Positions 1 through 10,256 are shown, numbered from the stretch's first letter. The stretch: 64,000 nt of DNA from Balneolaceae bacterium (GCA_020832285.1 JAFIFB010000023.1:62001-126000); one strand, 5' to 3'. Notes: generated from the sequence alone by a model not told the origin. Numbers and translations: made by a program.

Positions 1-475
1 TGTTGTTTATGAATAACTGATTATGTCCCTCTTTGTTACTGTAGTTAACCCGGCTCACATAAATATCGAGATAACCGTTACCATTTATATCGGCCATCGT
101 AACCCCGGTTGACCAGCCTTTTGTATCACCTCCAGTTCCAGAAGATTCTGTTATATCTTCAAAAACGAAATCTCCTTTGTTCAGGTAGAGTTTGTTCTCC
201 ACTTCATTGCCTGTAAAATAGATATCAGGCAGACCGTTGTTGTTGATGTCTCCAATAGCTACTCCCCCGCCATCATAAAAATAACCGTAGTTTTGGATAT
301 TCAGATCTTTTGTATTCTCAACCTGGTTCACAAAATCAATCTGAGTGTGTGAGGTTGGGAGCAGTGTAAATTTTGTTTCCTCTGTTTCAGAAGAACAGCC
401 GTAAATAAAAAAGCAGAACAGAATTCCGGCTCCGGCTGAAAGACGTGCAATTCTGTACAATAAAAACCTGGTCAT
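1..475 (-). CDS. FG-GAP/VCBS-repeat lipoprotein (CRTAC1/ASPIC-like), N-terminal fragment
   Basis: The open frame starts at an ATG at 473-475 and runs off the left edge, giving about 158 residues. The N-terminus is a basic, hydrophobic lipoprotein signal with lipobox IYGC (Cys27), so the mature protein should be lipid-anchored. Two calcium-loop repeats of the D-I-N-x-N-G-x-x-D type are visible (DINNNGLPDIY and DINGNGYLDIY), as in FG-GAP beta-propellers of the CRTAC1 family. It lies 124 nt downstream of a susC-susD pair, with the post-susD hairpin in between, so it is probably the third gene of that uptake locus. An ASPIC/UnbV C-terminal domain is likely from family resemblance but lies outside the window. 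Substrate unknown. Confidence 0.8.
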   Translation of the reverse strand, partial: MTRFLLYRIARLSAGAGILFCFFIYGCSSETEETKFTLLPTSHTQIDFVNQVENTKDLNIQNYGYFYDGGGVAIGDINNNGLPDIYFTGNEVENKLYLNKGDFVFEDITESSGTGGDTKGWSTGVTMADINGNGYLDIYVSRVNYSNKEGHNQLFINN

Positions 476-535
476 TTGTATTCGATAGAAGTATGCTTCT
501 TTGGTAACCTTTTGAAAATACATTCAAAATGAAAA

Positions 536-559
536 GGGGGCAATTTTTTAATTGCCCCC
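536..559 (-). terminator. Hairpin downstream of susD (intrinsic terminator or attenuator)
   Basis: A 10-bp perfect stem (GGGGGCAATT with AATTGCCCCC) and a 4-nt loop start 40 nt past the susD stop. On the minus strand it is followed by a short T-rich run. The next gene starts only about 60 nt further on, so partial read-through is plausible. Confidence 0.75.
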
Positions 560-599
560 CTTCTTACTATAAGTTGAAAAATTCCTGGTCTACATATGA

Positions 600-2513
600 T
601 CAGTTGTAACCGGGATTTTGTTGCAATACAGGTTCACCCGCTACCGTACTTAAATCGATCTGATTTTGCGGGATCGGAAAAATTTCGTCCCGTCCCGGAG
701 TAAACGAACCGCTTCTTGTTGAAATACCGAGTGCATCATTTTCATAATCGAAAAACGCATTCAGAGTTTCTTCAGCAGTCCCCCACCGGATGAGGTCGAA
801 ATAGCGGTGCCCTTCCATAGCCAGTTCAAGTCTTCGTTCAAAGTGAATGGCTGCACGGGCAAACTCCTGGTCACTGAAATCTGCGGAGCTGTACTCATTG
901 ATCACATAGTTTGGCAATTCATATTCTTGCCAGTTATCAATATCTCCGACTCCCCCGCCCAGGTATACAAACGTAGATTGAGTATCTTCACGAATCACCC
1001 AGTCGAGGCTGCTTACACTCAGGTTCAGCATTTCAGATTCACTTGAGACTTCTGCTGCTGCCTGACCTCTGTTGTGATCTAAGTTTACAAATCCGTCCTC
1101 ATTGGCAGCTCTGTTTCGTACACGATTCACGTAGTCACGTGCTGTTTCGAGCGAACCCACTTCCACTTCTGCCTCAGCTGCCAATAAGAGAACATCTGCA
1201 AAACGGATAATGTAAGTGTTAATAGCTGTTCCGGGAGCCCAAGAGTTGAGATCAGCATAATCAGATTGCTGCTCAGCCCAGAATACATGTTTCTTCGGGC
1301 CGTAAGGGCCAAAGTTATTGGGTTCACGAGCCCAATCGATACCAGGATACGGGCCCCAGTCAAGATAGGGAACACCGCGGCGTCCTACCGTCCAATCCAG
1401 GCGGGGATCCACATTCCCTTCATACATACCGAACTGAGTGCTGGTGGATACACCCATATCGTGTGTTACCTTATCATCATTGTGAGCATCCGGCCGGTTT
1501 ACATCAACATAGGGAAGGCCGTTTTCGTCTGTTCGAAATGCATTTACCAGATCCTGTGTAGGCTGGAAATATCCGCAGCATTCAAACGGGCTTGTATCGC
1601 CGTATGGAAAAGCAGTAGACATTCCAAGATTCGCATTATTGGTATGGCCGGTACCGTCATTGGCTACCATGTGAGCAGCAAATACTTCTTCGGGATTTCC
1701 GTCCTGGCGGGCTGGATTCCAGTTCTGACGATATTCGTCGATCAGATCATACGGCACACCTTCTGTCGTAACACCGTTTGGGATAATATTATCAAAAAGT
1801 GCTTTTGCTTCACTCCAGTTTTCCTGGTAAACATGTGCTTTTGCCAGATATGACGCTGCTGCCCAGCTATTAACCCGTGCCCTGTCACTTTGAGTTTCAG
1901 GCAGGTTATCCATTGCAAACTGAAAATCAGCTTCGATATTTGGCCAGATATCCTGATCATTCGGCTGGTTTACATCTTCGGTATCTTCATCAATCCAGGG
2001 AACCATATCAAAGATTTTTTTCAGATCGAAATAGAAGTGTCCCCGGAGAAAACGCGCTTCTGCGGCGACCCGGGTCTTCTCTTCTTCTGTCATGTCTTCA
2101 ACATCTTCAAGCACTCTCAGCACTGAATTGGCACGGGTGATACCCTCGTAGAGTGCGGTCCATTTTCCATCGAAAAAACCGATGTCGGCAGATGAATTCA
2201 TGTTTCCGATCTGTACGTAACCATTCGTATTACCCAAAGATTCACCTTTGTGCGCATCCGCCCCGGCAATACTTCCGTACACCCAGTTGCTTACATCGGT
2301 TGCTTCCCTTCGTTCAGTATTCAGGGCCTGACCGTCTAATGCACCATATACTCCAATCAGAAGTGCTTCCACGCCTTCCTGGTTGGCCAGTACTTCATCA
2401 CTTAATGCTCCTTTCGGAGAAACATCAATCAATGCATCACAAGCATAGAAAAAGAGACCGGCCAGCATGATGATTAAAACAAGTCGGCTTGTTTTGTTAT
2501 TTATAAATTTCAT
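600..2513 (-). CDS. SusD/RagB-family nutrient-binding outer-membrane lipoprotein
   Basis: A 637-residue surface lipoprotein with lipobox FYAC (Cys25). SusD proteins act as the lid on the SusC TonB-dependent channel and bind the ligand outside the cell. The C-terminal RagB/SusD domain carries the typical run RRLELAMEGHRYFDLIRWG, and the protein ends in PIPQNQIDL...LQQNPGYN, the usual family terminus. It follows its SusC partner after a 27-nt gap and is followed by a hairpin. Length is normal. Ligand specificity cannot be read from sequence; no glycan-active enzyme lies next to it in the window. Confidence 0.95.
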   Translation of the reverse strand: MKFINNKTSRLVLIIMLAGLFFYACDALIDVSPKGALSDEVLANQEGVEALLIGVYGALDGQALNTERREATDVSNWVYGSIAGADAHKGESLGNTNGYVQIGNMNSSADIGFFDGKWTALYEGITRANSVLRVLEDVEDMTEEEKTRVAAEARFLRGHFYFDLKKIFDMVPWIDEDTEDVNQPNDQDIWPNIEADFQFAMDNLPETQSDRARVNSWAAASYLAKAHVYQENWSEAKALFDNIIPNGVTTEGVPYDLIDEYRQNWNPARQDGNPEEVFAAHMVANDGTGHTNNANLGMSTAFPYGDTSPFECCGYFQPTQDLVNAFRTDENGLPYVDVNRPDAHNDDKVTHDMGVSTSTQFGMYEGNVDPRLDWTVGRRGVPYLDWGPYPGIDWAREPNNFGPYGPKKHVFWAEQQSDYADLNSWAPGTAINTYIIRFADVLLLAAEAEVEVGSLETARDYVNRVRNRAANEDGFVNLDHNRGQAAAEVSSESEMLNLSVSSLDWVIREDTQSTFVYLGGGVGDIDNWQEYELPNYVINEYSSADFSDQEFARAAIHFERRLELAMEGHRYFDLIRWGTAEETLNAFFDYENDALGISTRSGSFTPGRDEIFPIPQNQIDLSTVAGEPVLQQNPGYN

Positions 2514-2540
2514 GATACTGTTTTTTAATTATTTAATTTT

Positions 2541-5500
2541 TTAAAACGTGATGTTAATTCCCAGCAGAATTTGTCGCGGATTTGCATAAGCTCCTTCATC
2601 AATCCCGAAATTGGTGTTGCCACCGCTTATCTCGGGATCAATTCCACTGTACCCTGTAAATGTGAGTAAGTTGGAACCTTGAACATAGAACCTGAGGTTC
2701 GAAGCCGAAATCATCTGGGCAACATTCACCGGCAGTGTGTATCCGATGATCAGTTCCTTTAAACGGAGATAGGATCCATCTTCCACGAAATAGGAATTCG
2801 GTACGGTGGATGAGCTGAAACCGCCTCCGGTTGTCTGCATCGGCAGGGATGCATCCGGGTTATCAGGCGACCAGGAGTCATAAAGTGCAGCATGGCTTTT
2901 TGCACCCGCAAAGTTGGAGTAGAAATCTGTCCACCATCGTACCTGGTTCCAGATATCGTTCCCCTGCGATCCAAAGAAGAATGCGCTGAAATCAAAATTA
3001 CTGTAGTTCACTCCTATATCGACACCGTATGTAAAATCGGGGTTGGGGTCGCCCAGGAATGTTCTGTCGGACGAGGTAATTTGCCCGTCTCCGGTAAGGT
3101 CAGCATATCGGTACTGGCCAACTCCGGCATCGGTCTGATAGGTTCCACCGGGAGAGCTGGCATTTAATTCATCAATTTCCTGCTGACTGGTGAAAAACCC
3201 TTCAATTTGATACCCATAGAAGGAAGAAACCGGTTGCCCCACTTCATTTCGAATGATGTCGGTTCCGAAACGGCGGCTGTCCTGACTGAAAAACTCACTG
3301 ATTTCGGAAATCTGTACAATTTCGTTTCTGTAGGATGTGAAACTGACTCCGATATTGTAAGAAAAGTCATCCCGCCCTAAATCTCCGAAAGTGGTTATTC
3401 GAGCATCAATTCCGGTATTTCTCATATTACCCACATTCACGAATGGTACTGTGGCTGTTCCAGCGGTACCGACCAATTGTGGATTAAACAGCAAGTCTTC
3501 GACTTCTTTCCAATAGTATTCTGCCATAATTTCTATCCGGTTATCAAAAAGATTGGCAGTAAAACCTGCATTTCCTGTGATATTGCGCTCCCAGCGGGCA
3601 TTTGGGTTACCGATACGGGACTGCTCAAATCCAAGATCGATATTGCTGTTGCTGCCTGTAATCGGGTAATAGGAAGCTGAAGTATTTCCTGCATAAAGAC
3701 TGTGCGGATTGTTGGGATCAACATTCATCTGATTACCCATTATACCCAGACCTGCACGAAGTCTTAATTCAGAGATCCAGTTAACATCCTGCATGAACGG
3801 TTCCTGAGATACACGCCATGCAACACTACCGGAAGGAAAAGTTCCCCATTTATTATTCAAAAACCGTGAAGAACCATCACGGCGAACGGTAGCACTGAAA
3901 ATATATTTGCTGTCGTAATTGTAATCCACTCTTCCGAAGTATGAAAAGAGTGCATCCTCATATTTATAGCTGTAGTTTGTTCTTGTACCGGCACCTGTCG
4001 AAAGGTTGGTATAGTCTGGATTGAAGGAGAAATATTCCTGTGTTGTTCCACCCAGCTGCTCCCCCCTGTTTTGATAGGCTTCGGTTCCGGCAATAATTTC
4101 AACTGAATGTGCTTCCCCAAAATCTTCTCTGAATGTCAGTGTGTTAGTCCAGGTCCAGTTGTACCCTTTGTTGGCTGCACTGCTGAAAGAATTGGTTGAA
4201 TTATTTTCAGCATTCTCATAGGTAGGGAATGTAAACGAACTATTGGCCCATGAGCTCACATTTCCGCCAAAATTGGTTCGGAACATAAACCGGTCATCCA
4301 AAAAGTCCATTTCAGCAAATACATTACCAAAAAGACGGCTGCTGGTTGACTCATTGTTTCGGGTTCGATCCATCTGAGCAACAGGATTTTGAGCTTGTCC
4401 CAACTGTGGCCCTGCCGATCCTGCATAATTTCCGCCTACATCATAAACCGGCACAATTGGCTGCTGCCTGTAAGACATTCCGATTGCACTTCCTTCACTT
4501 AAAGCGTTGACCTGAGGGCTTTCAGACATCGAAAATGAAATATTCTCTCCAACTCTGAAATTATCACTGATACTGAATCGTGTATTTACACGAATAGTTG
4601 ATCGCTGGTTATAGGTGTTCATTAACGTTCCCTGCTGATCCAGGTGGCTCAATGAAATCAGGTATGTCCCCTGATCGCTGCCACCGGAAACTGAAAGATC
4701 ATGATTCATCGTAAGTGCCGGCGAAAAAATCTCTTCATACCATTGTGTTCCCTGGTGGTTCGCACGAACAATCTGATTGAAAGTTCCCAAATCGGAAGGA
4801 TTGCTGTATTCAGGAACAACAAAATAATCACTTTCATCAATATCAGCCTCCATGACTCCGCCCGGCCTAATATAGTCTGGCAGAACTGGGGTTTGACCGC
4901 TTCCATATTGCGGATCAGGCCGTGGGTTTCCACCTGAATTTTCGATGGCTGTCCATTTTAATTCAGCCATCTCCTGCGGGCTGAGCACATCCCAGACATT
5001 ACCGCTTTCCGGAATGCTATATCCTGCAGAACCGTTATAGGTTACCTGCATACTGCCTTCCTGTCCTCGTTTGGTCGTAATAACAATTACACCGTTCGCT
5101 GCACGTGACCCATATATAGAGGCAGCAGCACCATCTTTAAGTACCTGCATCGACTCAATATCGTTGGGATTCAGATTGCTGATATTCTGTGTGGGAACAC
5201 CATCCACTACATAAAGCGGTGAATTATCTCCAAATGTGTTGATACCACGAATGCGAACAGCAGGCTCTTCCCCGGGCTGACCCGAGCCAACTACTGACAC
5301 ACCGGAAGCTCTTCCCTGTAATTCTCTTGAAACAAGCCCCGAAGCACCGCGAGACATGCTCTCCATATCCACCACATCTACTGAACCAGATATATTCTGC
5401 CGCTCCTGAATCGTGTATCCAACCACAACAAGTTCATCTCCGGCGATCACCGAAGAGACGAGTTCAACGTTTATTTCTGTTCTGCCCTCGATCATCACTT

Positions 5501-5843
5501 CTTTACGTTCAAATCCAATAAATGTAAAAACAAGAACCTCAGTTAGATCTTCTACCTGCAATTCAAAATTTCCATCCATATCGGTGCTGGTTCCGGTGGT
5601 TGTTCCCTGTATTGCAATGTTTACACCAGGTATGGCTTCACCGGTCTGGGAATCGGTAACGGTTCCTTGCACGGTTTCCTGAAGTTCATCTTCTTCAATT
5701 GTGATAGCGCTTTCAGGTTCGGCCAAAAAATCATCACTTAGTCCAGATGGATATGATGAAGCTGCCGAAAAAGAGGCTAATGACAAAGCTCCTGTCACTA
5801 AAAAAGCTATTGCCACTTTAATGATATGTCTCATTATTCGCAT
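2541..5843 (-). CDS. SusC/RagA-family TonB-linked outer-membrane transporter
   Basis: An 1100-residue TonB-dependent receptor. After a signal peptide (about residues 1-30) comes a carboxypeptidase-regulatory-like beta-sandwich (about 56-130; VQGTVTDSQTGEAIPGVNI), then a TonB-box-like DELVVVGY (136-143), the SusC plug signature (PLYVVDGVPTQNISNLNPNDIES; VLKDGAAASIYGSRAANGVI) and a 22-strand-type barrel ending in LLGINITF. There is no N-terminal STN domain, so ECF/FecR signalling is not expected. The upstream region instead carries a TTAACCGGTTAA palindrome 69 nt before the ATG, shared with the SusC gene at 21916-25011. That suggests control by a LacI-type regulator. Confidence 0.95.
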   Translation of the reverse strand: MRIMRHIIKVAIAFLVTGALSLASFSAASSYPSGLSDDFLAEPESAITIEEDELQETVQGTVTDSQTGEAIPGVNIAIQGTTTGTSTDMDGNFELQVEDLTEVLVFTFIGFERKEVMIEGRTEINVELVSSVIAGDELVVVGYTIQERQNISGSVDVVDMESMSRGASGLVSRELQGRASGVSVVGSGQPGEEPAVRIRGINTFGDNSPLYVVDGVPTQNISNLNPNDIESMQVLKDGAAASIYGSRAANGVIVITTKRGQEGSMQVTYNGSAGYSIPESGNVWDVLSPQEMAELKWTAIENSGGNPRPDPQYGSGQTPVLPDYIRPGGVMEADIDESDYFVVPEYSNPSDLGTFNQIVRANHQGTQWYEEIFSPALTMNHDLSVSGGSDQGTYLISLSHLDQQGTLMNTYNQRSTIRVNTRFSISDNFRVGENISFSMSESPQVNALSEGSAIGMSYRQQPIVPVYDVGGNYAGSAGPQLGQAQNPVAQMDRTRNNESTSSRLFGNVFAEMDFLDDRFMFRTNFGGNVSSWANSSFTFPTYENAENNSTNSFSSAANKGYNWTWTNTLTFREDFGEAHSVEIIAGTEAYQNRGEQLGGTTQEYFSFNPDYTNLSTGAGTRTNYSYKYEDALFSYFGRVDYNYDSKYIFSATVRRDGSSRFLNNKWGTFPSGSVAWRVSQEPFMQDVNWISELRLRAGLGIMGNQMNVDPNNPHSLYAGNTSASYYPITGSNSNIDLGFEQSRIGNPNARWERNITGNAGFTANLFDNRIEIMAEYYWKEVEDLLFNPQLVGTAGTATVPFVNVGNMRNTGIDARITTFGDLGRDDFSYNIGVSFTSYRNEIVQISEISEFFSQDSRRFGTDIIRNEVGQPVSSFYGYQIEGFFTSQQEIDELNASSPGGTYQTDAGVGQYRYADLTGDGQITSSDRTFLGDPNPDFTYGVDIGVNYSNFDFSAFFFGSQGNDIWNQVRWWTDFYSNFAGAKSHAALYDSWSPDNPDASLPMQTTGGGFSSSTVPNSYFVEDGSYLRLKELIIGYTLPVNVAQMISASNLRFYVQGSNLLTFTGYSGIDPEISGGNTNFGIDEGAYANPRQILLGINITF

Positions 5844-5912
5844 AGTTTATTGTTATGGTTATCAATTTTATGCTTTATTTGATAACACCTTATGAAAAAT
5901 TGCAACTATGCA

Positions 5913-5924
5913 TTAACCGGTTAA
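5913..5924. promoter_or_regulatory. 12-bp palindromic operator TTAACCGGTTAA
   Basis: A perfect inverted repeat with a central CG step, the form usual for LacI-family operators, 69 nt upstream of the susC start at 5843. The identical 12-mer occurs at 25094-25105 upstream of another susC. No LacI-type gene is in the window, so the cognate regulator is inferred. Confidence 0.6.
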
Positions 5925-6197
5925 GCGGTAAAAAATAGAAGAGCTGGTATAACCTTCACTGATTTTAAATACCTTTCCCGAACTGGAGCGTTGTATAGAG
6001 CAAATAATATATTAAGCACAAGATGCTGTTACTATAAAACAATTTTACATCCAATAGATAAAAAAGATATTTGAAGGACGCAAAGTAATCTGATTCGGCA
6101 TGATTAAAATAGTGCACTATTGTTTTTATGACTCTTATATTGGGACTAATACTTCTTAAACTCTCTTAAAAACAAAAACTTTTGCATCAAGTATAAG

Positions 6198-6213
6198 TTA
6201 CCGGTTATTTAAC
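6198..6213 (+). promoter_or_regulatory. Distal CCGG site with TTATTTAAC tail
   Basis: TTACCGGTTATTTAAC lies about 355 nt upstream of susC. Its 14-nt core ACCGGTTATTTAAC recurs exactly at 25399-25412, about 390 nt upstream of the other susC with this operator. The matching sequence, orientation and distance suggest a distal binding site, perhaps for looping, or a promoter element of the plus-strand gene at 6364. Confidence 0.4.
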
Positions 6214-6363
6214 TTTTTTCTTTAATTATCAAGGAGTCGGTTTTTTTTAAACCTTTTTACAAGCCAAATCAAAGCTTTTTGTGCGCATTTTTTTCTTTTT
6301 GTAAAATAAACTTGTTCTTCTACGCTGATTTCTTACTAATTCTTTCGATTTTGAATTCTGCAT

Positions 6364-8622
6364 ATGAACCAAATCAAAATGATGAAATATTACCAGCTAC
6401 ATCTGTTTATAATTGCTCCCTTTCTGATTCTGACGAGTATTCTTTCCTGCAGCAGAGATTCTGAAGTTACACTGGAATCTGATGAAACGTCCATCATGGC
6501 AACACGGCTTGATAATCTTAACCGCAATTCAGACCCTCAGTTCAACCACTTTGCAAATCAAAAACGGGTGGAATATCTCACAACCTTATCCACCCCAGAT
6601 ACACCTGCAGAACGTTTTACATACAAAGGAACCCTCGGTCAAGAGATGATCTATGCCGGACAAACCGATGAAGCGATCACTCTGCTGGAATCTCTTCTGA
6701 AGGAACTTGAAAACAGCTCAGCAGAATACCGGGATCAGTTCACCGAAAATACATTGGACCTGCTTGCTCTTGCATGGCTTCGGTTGGGTGAGCAGCAAAA
6801 CTGCATCATTAACCACTCTGCCGAATCGTGCCTTTTCCCGATACAGGGCGAAGGAATCCACACTCTTGTTGAAGGCTCGGAAAAAGCGATCGAGTTATAC
6901 GAGAAACTTCTCTCCGATTGGAGGCCGGGCGATATGGAAACCATCTGGCTGCTTAATATCGCGTATATGACACTTGGTAACCATCCCGGTGCGGTGCCGG
7001 AAGAGTGGCTGATTTCAGCCGAACATTTTGAAGACAGTGAATCATTCCCCCGCTTCAGGGATGTAGCACCAACTGTTGGATTGGCCGATTATATGGCACT
7101 TTCCGGAGGCAGCATCACTGAAGACTTCACCAATAACGGCCTAATCGATATTGTGGCCTCTTCCTGGGGGCTATCGGATCAGCTCCGTTATTTCGAAAAC
7201 AGCGGCGATGGTAAATTTGTGGATCGAACAGAAGAAGCAGGCCTTACCGGAATTACCGGCGGACTCAACCTCATCCATGCCGATTTTAACAACAGCGGAT
7301 ACAAGGACGTTTTTGTACTGCGGGGCGCCTGGCTTGGACAAGCGGGACATCACCCCAACTCACTTCTTCGAAATAACGGTGACGGCACATTTACCGATGT
7401 GACCAAAAGTGCCGGCCTGCTGAGTTTTCACCCCACACAAACTGCAGTCTGGGCCGATTTTAATAACAACGGATGGCTGGATCTGTTTATCGGCAACGAA
7501 TCCACGCCCGATGACCCTCACCCCTCCGAACTCTATCTGAACAATAAAGATGGCACCTTCCGCAATGTTTCGCTGCAAGCCGGGGTTACGGTCAATCAGT
7601 ATGTGAAAGGTGCTGTAGCAGGAGACCTGAACAACAACGGTTATTCCGACCTCTACCTCTCTGTGCTTGACGGCAACAACATTCTCCTGGAAAACCGCGG
7701 AATAAACAGCCAGGGTGTTCCGCTATTTATGAATACCGCTGACAGGGCCGGAGTCACAGAACCCTATACCAGTTTTCCGGTCTGGCTTTGGGATTTCAAT
7801 AACAATGGCTGGCTCGATATTTTTGTATCGGGCTATTATGCAAACGGTGCTGATGTGGCCAACGAATATTTGGGCAGGTCAACAGAAGCTGTGCTGCCCA
7901 AACTGTATAAAAACAACGGGGACGGAACCTTCACCGATGTTACAGAACCGGCCGGCCTTGATAAGGTGATGTACGCCATGGGGTCCAATTTTGGAGATCT
8001 GAACAACAGTGGTTATCTCGATTTTTATGTGGGAACCGGAGACCCGGATATGCGTGCACTCATGCCGAACCGGATGTTTATGAATGTGAACGGAGAACAT
8101 TTTGAAGAAGTGACAGCCGCAGGCGGATTTGGCCACCTGCAAAAAGGACACGGTGTCTCTTTTGCCGACATCAACAATAACGGCCACCAGGATATTTTCA
8201 CCGTAATCGGAGGGGCGTTTGAAGGCGACATCTACATGAATGCATTATTCGAAAATCCGGGAAACGATCACAACTGGATCATCCTGAAGTTTGAAGGGGA
8301 AAAGAGCAATCGCGCGGGACTCGGCAACCGGGTAAAATTAGTTCTTGAAGATGCCGGTTCAAACCGAACCATCCATCGCACTGTTACTACGGGTGGAAGT
8401 TTTGGCTCATCGGCCATTCAGCTTGAAATCGGGCTTGGAACGGCCACACGGATCGACGAACTGGAGGTTTTCTGGCCTGCAAGTGAAATCCGCCAAACCT
8501 TTACCGGCCTTGACATCAACCAGGTATATAAAATCACAGAATTCTCAGAGGAGCCCGAAGCCATTCAGAGACAATCATTTGAATTTAGTCGTGAAGCAGA
8601 AGATCATCACGTTCAACACTAA
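6364..8622 (+). CDS. FG-GAP/VCBS-repeat lipoprotein with C-terminal ASPIC/UnbV domain
   Basis: 752 residues; the signal ends in lipobox ILSC (Cys29), so the protein should be lipid-anchored. A helical N-terminal region (about 60-200; TPR-like, YAGQTDEAITLLESLL) precedes a beta-propeller with seven D-x-N-N-x-G-x-x-D loops (for example DFNNSGYKDVF, DFNNNGWLDLF, DINNNGHQDIF), probably calcium sites. An ASPIC/UnbV domain follows (about 645-725; GLGNRVKLVLEDAG, IDELEVFWPASEIRQTF). Biochemical function is unknown. It heads a plus-strand group with a CoA-transferase starting 39 nt later and an enoyl-CoA hydratase. Met6 or Met7 are alternative starts with the same signal. Confidence 0.9.
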   Translation: MNQIKMMKYYQLHLFIIAPFLILTSILSCSRDSEVTLESDETSIMATRLDNLNRNSDPQFNHFANQKRVEYLTTLSTPDTPAERFTYKGTLGQEMIYAGQTDEAITLLESLLKELENSSAEYRDQFTENTLDLLALAWLRLGEQQNCIINHSAESCLFPIQGEGIHTLVEGSEKAIELYEKLLSDWRPGDMETIWLLNIAYMTLGNHPGAVPEEWLISAEHFEDSESFPRFRDVAPTVGLADYMALSGGSITEDFTNNGLIDIVASSWGLSDQLRYFENSGDGKFVDRTEEAGLTGITGGLNLIHADFNNSGYKDVFVLRGAWLGQAGHHPNSLLRNNGDGTFTDVTKSAGLLSFHPTQTAVWADFNNNGWLDLFIGNESTPDDPHPSELYLNNKDGTFRNVSLQAGVTVNQYVKGAVAGDLNNNGYSDLYLSVLDGNNILLENRGINSQGVPLFMNTADRAGVTEPYTSFPVWLWDFNNNGWLDIFVSGYYANGADVANEYLGRSTEAVLPKLYKNNGDGTFTDVTEPAGLDKVMYAMGSNFGDLNNSGYLDFYVGTGDPDMRALMPNRMFMNVNGEHFEEVTAAGGFGHLQKGHGVSFADINNNGHQDIFTVIGGAFEGDIYMNALFENPGNDHNWIILKFEGEKSNRAGLGNRVKLVLEDAGSNRTIHRTVTTGGSFGSSAIQLEIGLGTATRIDELEVFWPASEIRQTFTGLDINQVYKITEFSEEPEAIQRQSFEFSREAEDHHVQH

Positions 8623-8661
8623 CTCAAATTTTTTACAAGTAGCTTTTAAATCAACAAAAGA

Positions 8662-10209
8662 ATGAATAAAGAAATAACCGCATATGCAGCCGTAAAACTT
8701 ATTCAGGACAACCAAACCGTATGTATTGGCGGGGGTGGTGCCGGCCATGCTGTACCCGATGAGATCATAAAAGCACTCGGCGCCAGATTCAGGAAAACGG
8801 GACACCCCAAGAACCTCACGATTTTACACCCCTGCGGAATTGGAGACAGTGATAAGCTGGGCCTGAACCACCTGGCCCAAGCCGGTATGCTTAAACGGGT
8901 CATCGGCGGCTTTTACGGAAACGCGCCCGATATGGTCACTCTCGCATTTGAAAATCTGTACGAAGGCTACAACTTCCCCCAGGGTGTACTGAGCCATCTT
9001 TGCCGGGCCATCGCCTCCGGTGAAAAAGGCCTTCTGACCAAAACCGGCCTCCACACTTTTGTGGATCCCCGCTACGAAGGCGGGAAAGTAAACGAGGCAG
9101 CCTCAGAAGATCTGGTTGATCTGGTAACAATCGGTGATGATGAATTTCTCTTTTACAAAACCTTCCCTGTGGATGCAGCCATCATCCGCGGCACCTCGGC
9201 CGATTCGAACGGTAATATTCTGATGGATGAAGAAGTGGGTACCTTTGCGATGCTTTCCAACGCTCAGGCAGCAAAAATAAACGGAGGCATTGTCATTGCT
9301 CAAGTTGCCCGTATAGAAGAGCCCGTCCAGATTCCTTCCAGCAGGATCAAAATTCCGGGTGCATTTGTGGATCATTTGGTAGTGGTTCCGGATCAGCCGA
9401 TGACTTACATAACGAAAAACGATCCCTCACTGATTTATCGTGATTTTGAGTGGGATTCCGGCTCTCTTACTCTGGACGGCGTTAAAGAAATTGTTGCCAA
9501 ACGGGGTGCACTTGAGCTTTTTCCCGGTGCGTTTGTGAACCTCGGCTACGGCATTTCAGATGGAATTCCAATTGTGGCGAGAGAGGAGGATTATCTCGAT
9601 GAGATCACTTTTTTCATTGAACAGGGTCCTCTCGGTGGCATTCCTACCACAGGGCTGAATTTTGGCGCGATGCACAACCCAACAGCTATCCTCGATGACG
9701 GTTACCAGTTCGACTTTTTTCATGGCGGCGGGCTGGACATCGCTTACCTCGGTTTTGCCCAGGTGGACCGTTTAGGAAACGTGAATTCGAGCCGATTTGG
9801 AAACCGCATGACCGGCTGCGGTGGCTTTATCGATATTTCCCAGCACAGTAAAAAAGTTGTGTTCTGCGGAAGTTTTGCGGTGAAGGGTGAGTTTGATTTT
9901 TCGGGTGATGGAATCAACATCATCAATCACGGGAAATATAAAAAGTTTGTGAATGATGTGGATCAGGTCACTTTTAACGGCAGATACGCCGCCGAGTCCG
10001 GTAAAGAGGTTTTGTACCTGACTGAACGCTGCGTATTCCAGCTGACAAATGGCGGCCTTCTTCTCACCGAAATTGCTCCCGGAGCTGACCTTGAAAACGA
10101 CATTCTGGCAATGATGGATTTTGATCCCGAAATCTCACGAAACCTCAAACAAATGGATGCACGCCTTTTTAACGGTGCCAAATTAAACCTGAAAGAAATA
10201 GCTTTCTGA
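8662..10209 (+). CDS. Acyl-CoA:acetate/3-ketoacid CoA-transferase, fused alpha-beta (YdiF-like)
   Basis: A 515-residue cytoplasmic class I CoA-transferase with both subunits in one chain. The N-terminal half has the glycine-rich CoA-binding region (VCIGGGGAGHAVPDEI). The C-terminal half has FFIEQGPLGGIPTTG, in which Glu320 is the expected nucleophile forming the glutamyl-CoA thioester. The family moves CoA between short-chain acyl groups such as acetate, acetoacetate or other 3-keto or branched acids. It lies 39 nt after the FG-GAP gene and 77 nt before an enoyl-CoA hydratase, suggesting breakdown of an organic acid through CoA esters. The actual acyl substrate is not determined. Confidence 0.9.
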   Translation: MNKEITAYAAVKLIQDNQTVCIGGGGAGHAVPDEIIKALGARFRKTGHPKNLTILHPCGIGDSDKLGLNHLAQAGMLKRVIGGFYGNAPDMVTLAFENLYEGYNFPQGVLSHLCRAIASGEKGLLTKTGLHTFVDPRYEGGKVNEAASEDLVDLVTIGDDEFLFYKTFPVDAAIIRGTSADSNGNILMDEEVGTFAMLSNAQAAKINGGIVIAQVARIEEPVQIPSSRIKIPGAFVDHLVVVPDQPMTYITKNDPSLIYRDFEWDSGSLTLDGVKEIVAKRGALELFPGAFVNLGYGISDGIPIVAREEDYLDEITFFIEQGPLGGIPTTGLNFGAMHNPTAILDDGYQFDFFHGGGLDIAYLGFAQVDRLGNVNSSRFGNRMTGCGGFIDISQHSKKVVFCGSFAVKGEFDFSGDGINIINHGKYKKFVNDVDQVTFNGRYAAESGKEVLYLTERCVFQLTNGGLLLTEIAPGADLENDILAMMDFDPEISRNLKQMDARLFNGAKLNLKEIAF

Positions 10210-10233
10210 ATGCATACTATAATGGGTCGTACT

Positions 10234-10256
10234 GGCGCAAGCGTCTCGCTTGTGCC
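10234..10256. repeat. Short hairpin repeat between two plus-strand genes
   Basis: GGCGCAAGCG and CGCTTGTGCC pair as a 10-bp stem (one G-T pair) around a TCT loop. There is no T-run after it, so it looks more like a small interspersed hairpin than a terminator. Confidence 0.5.

Larger units (their letters stand above)
5844..6363. other. Divergent intergenic region between susC (-) and the FG-GAP gene (+)
   Basis: The 520 bp hold no credible gene. They are AT-rich and contain two CCGG-centred sites listed separately (5913-5924 and 6198-6213). Promoters for both directions should lie here, but I see no convincing TTTG/TAnnTTTG pair. Confidence 0.7.

Noticed and set aside
1266-1853. 195-residue plus-strand open frame
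   Set aside because: It is antisense to an intact SusD gene and has no protein-like features.
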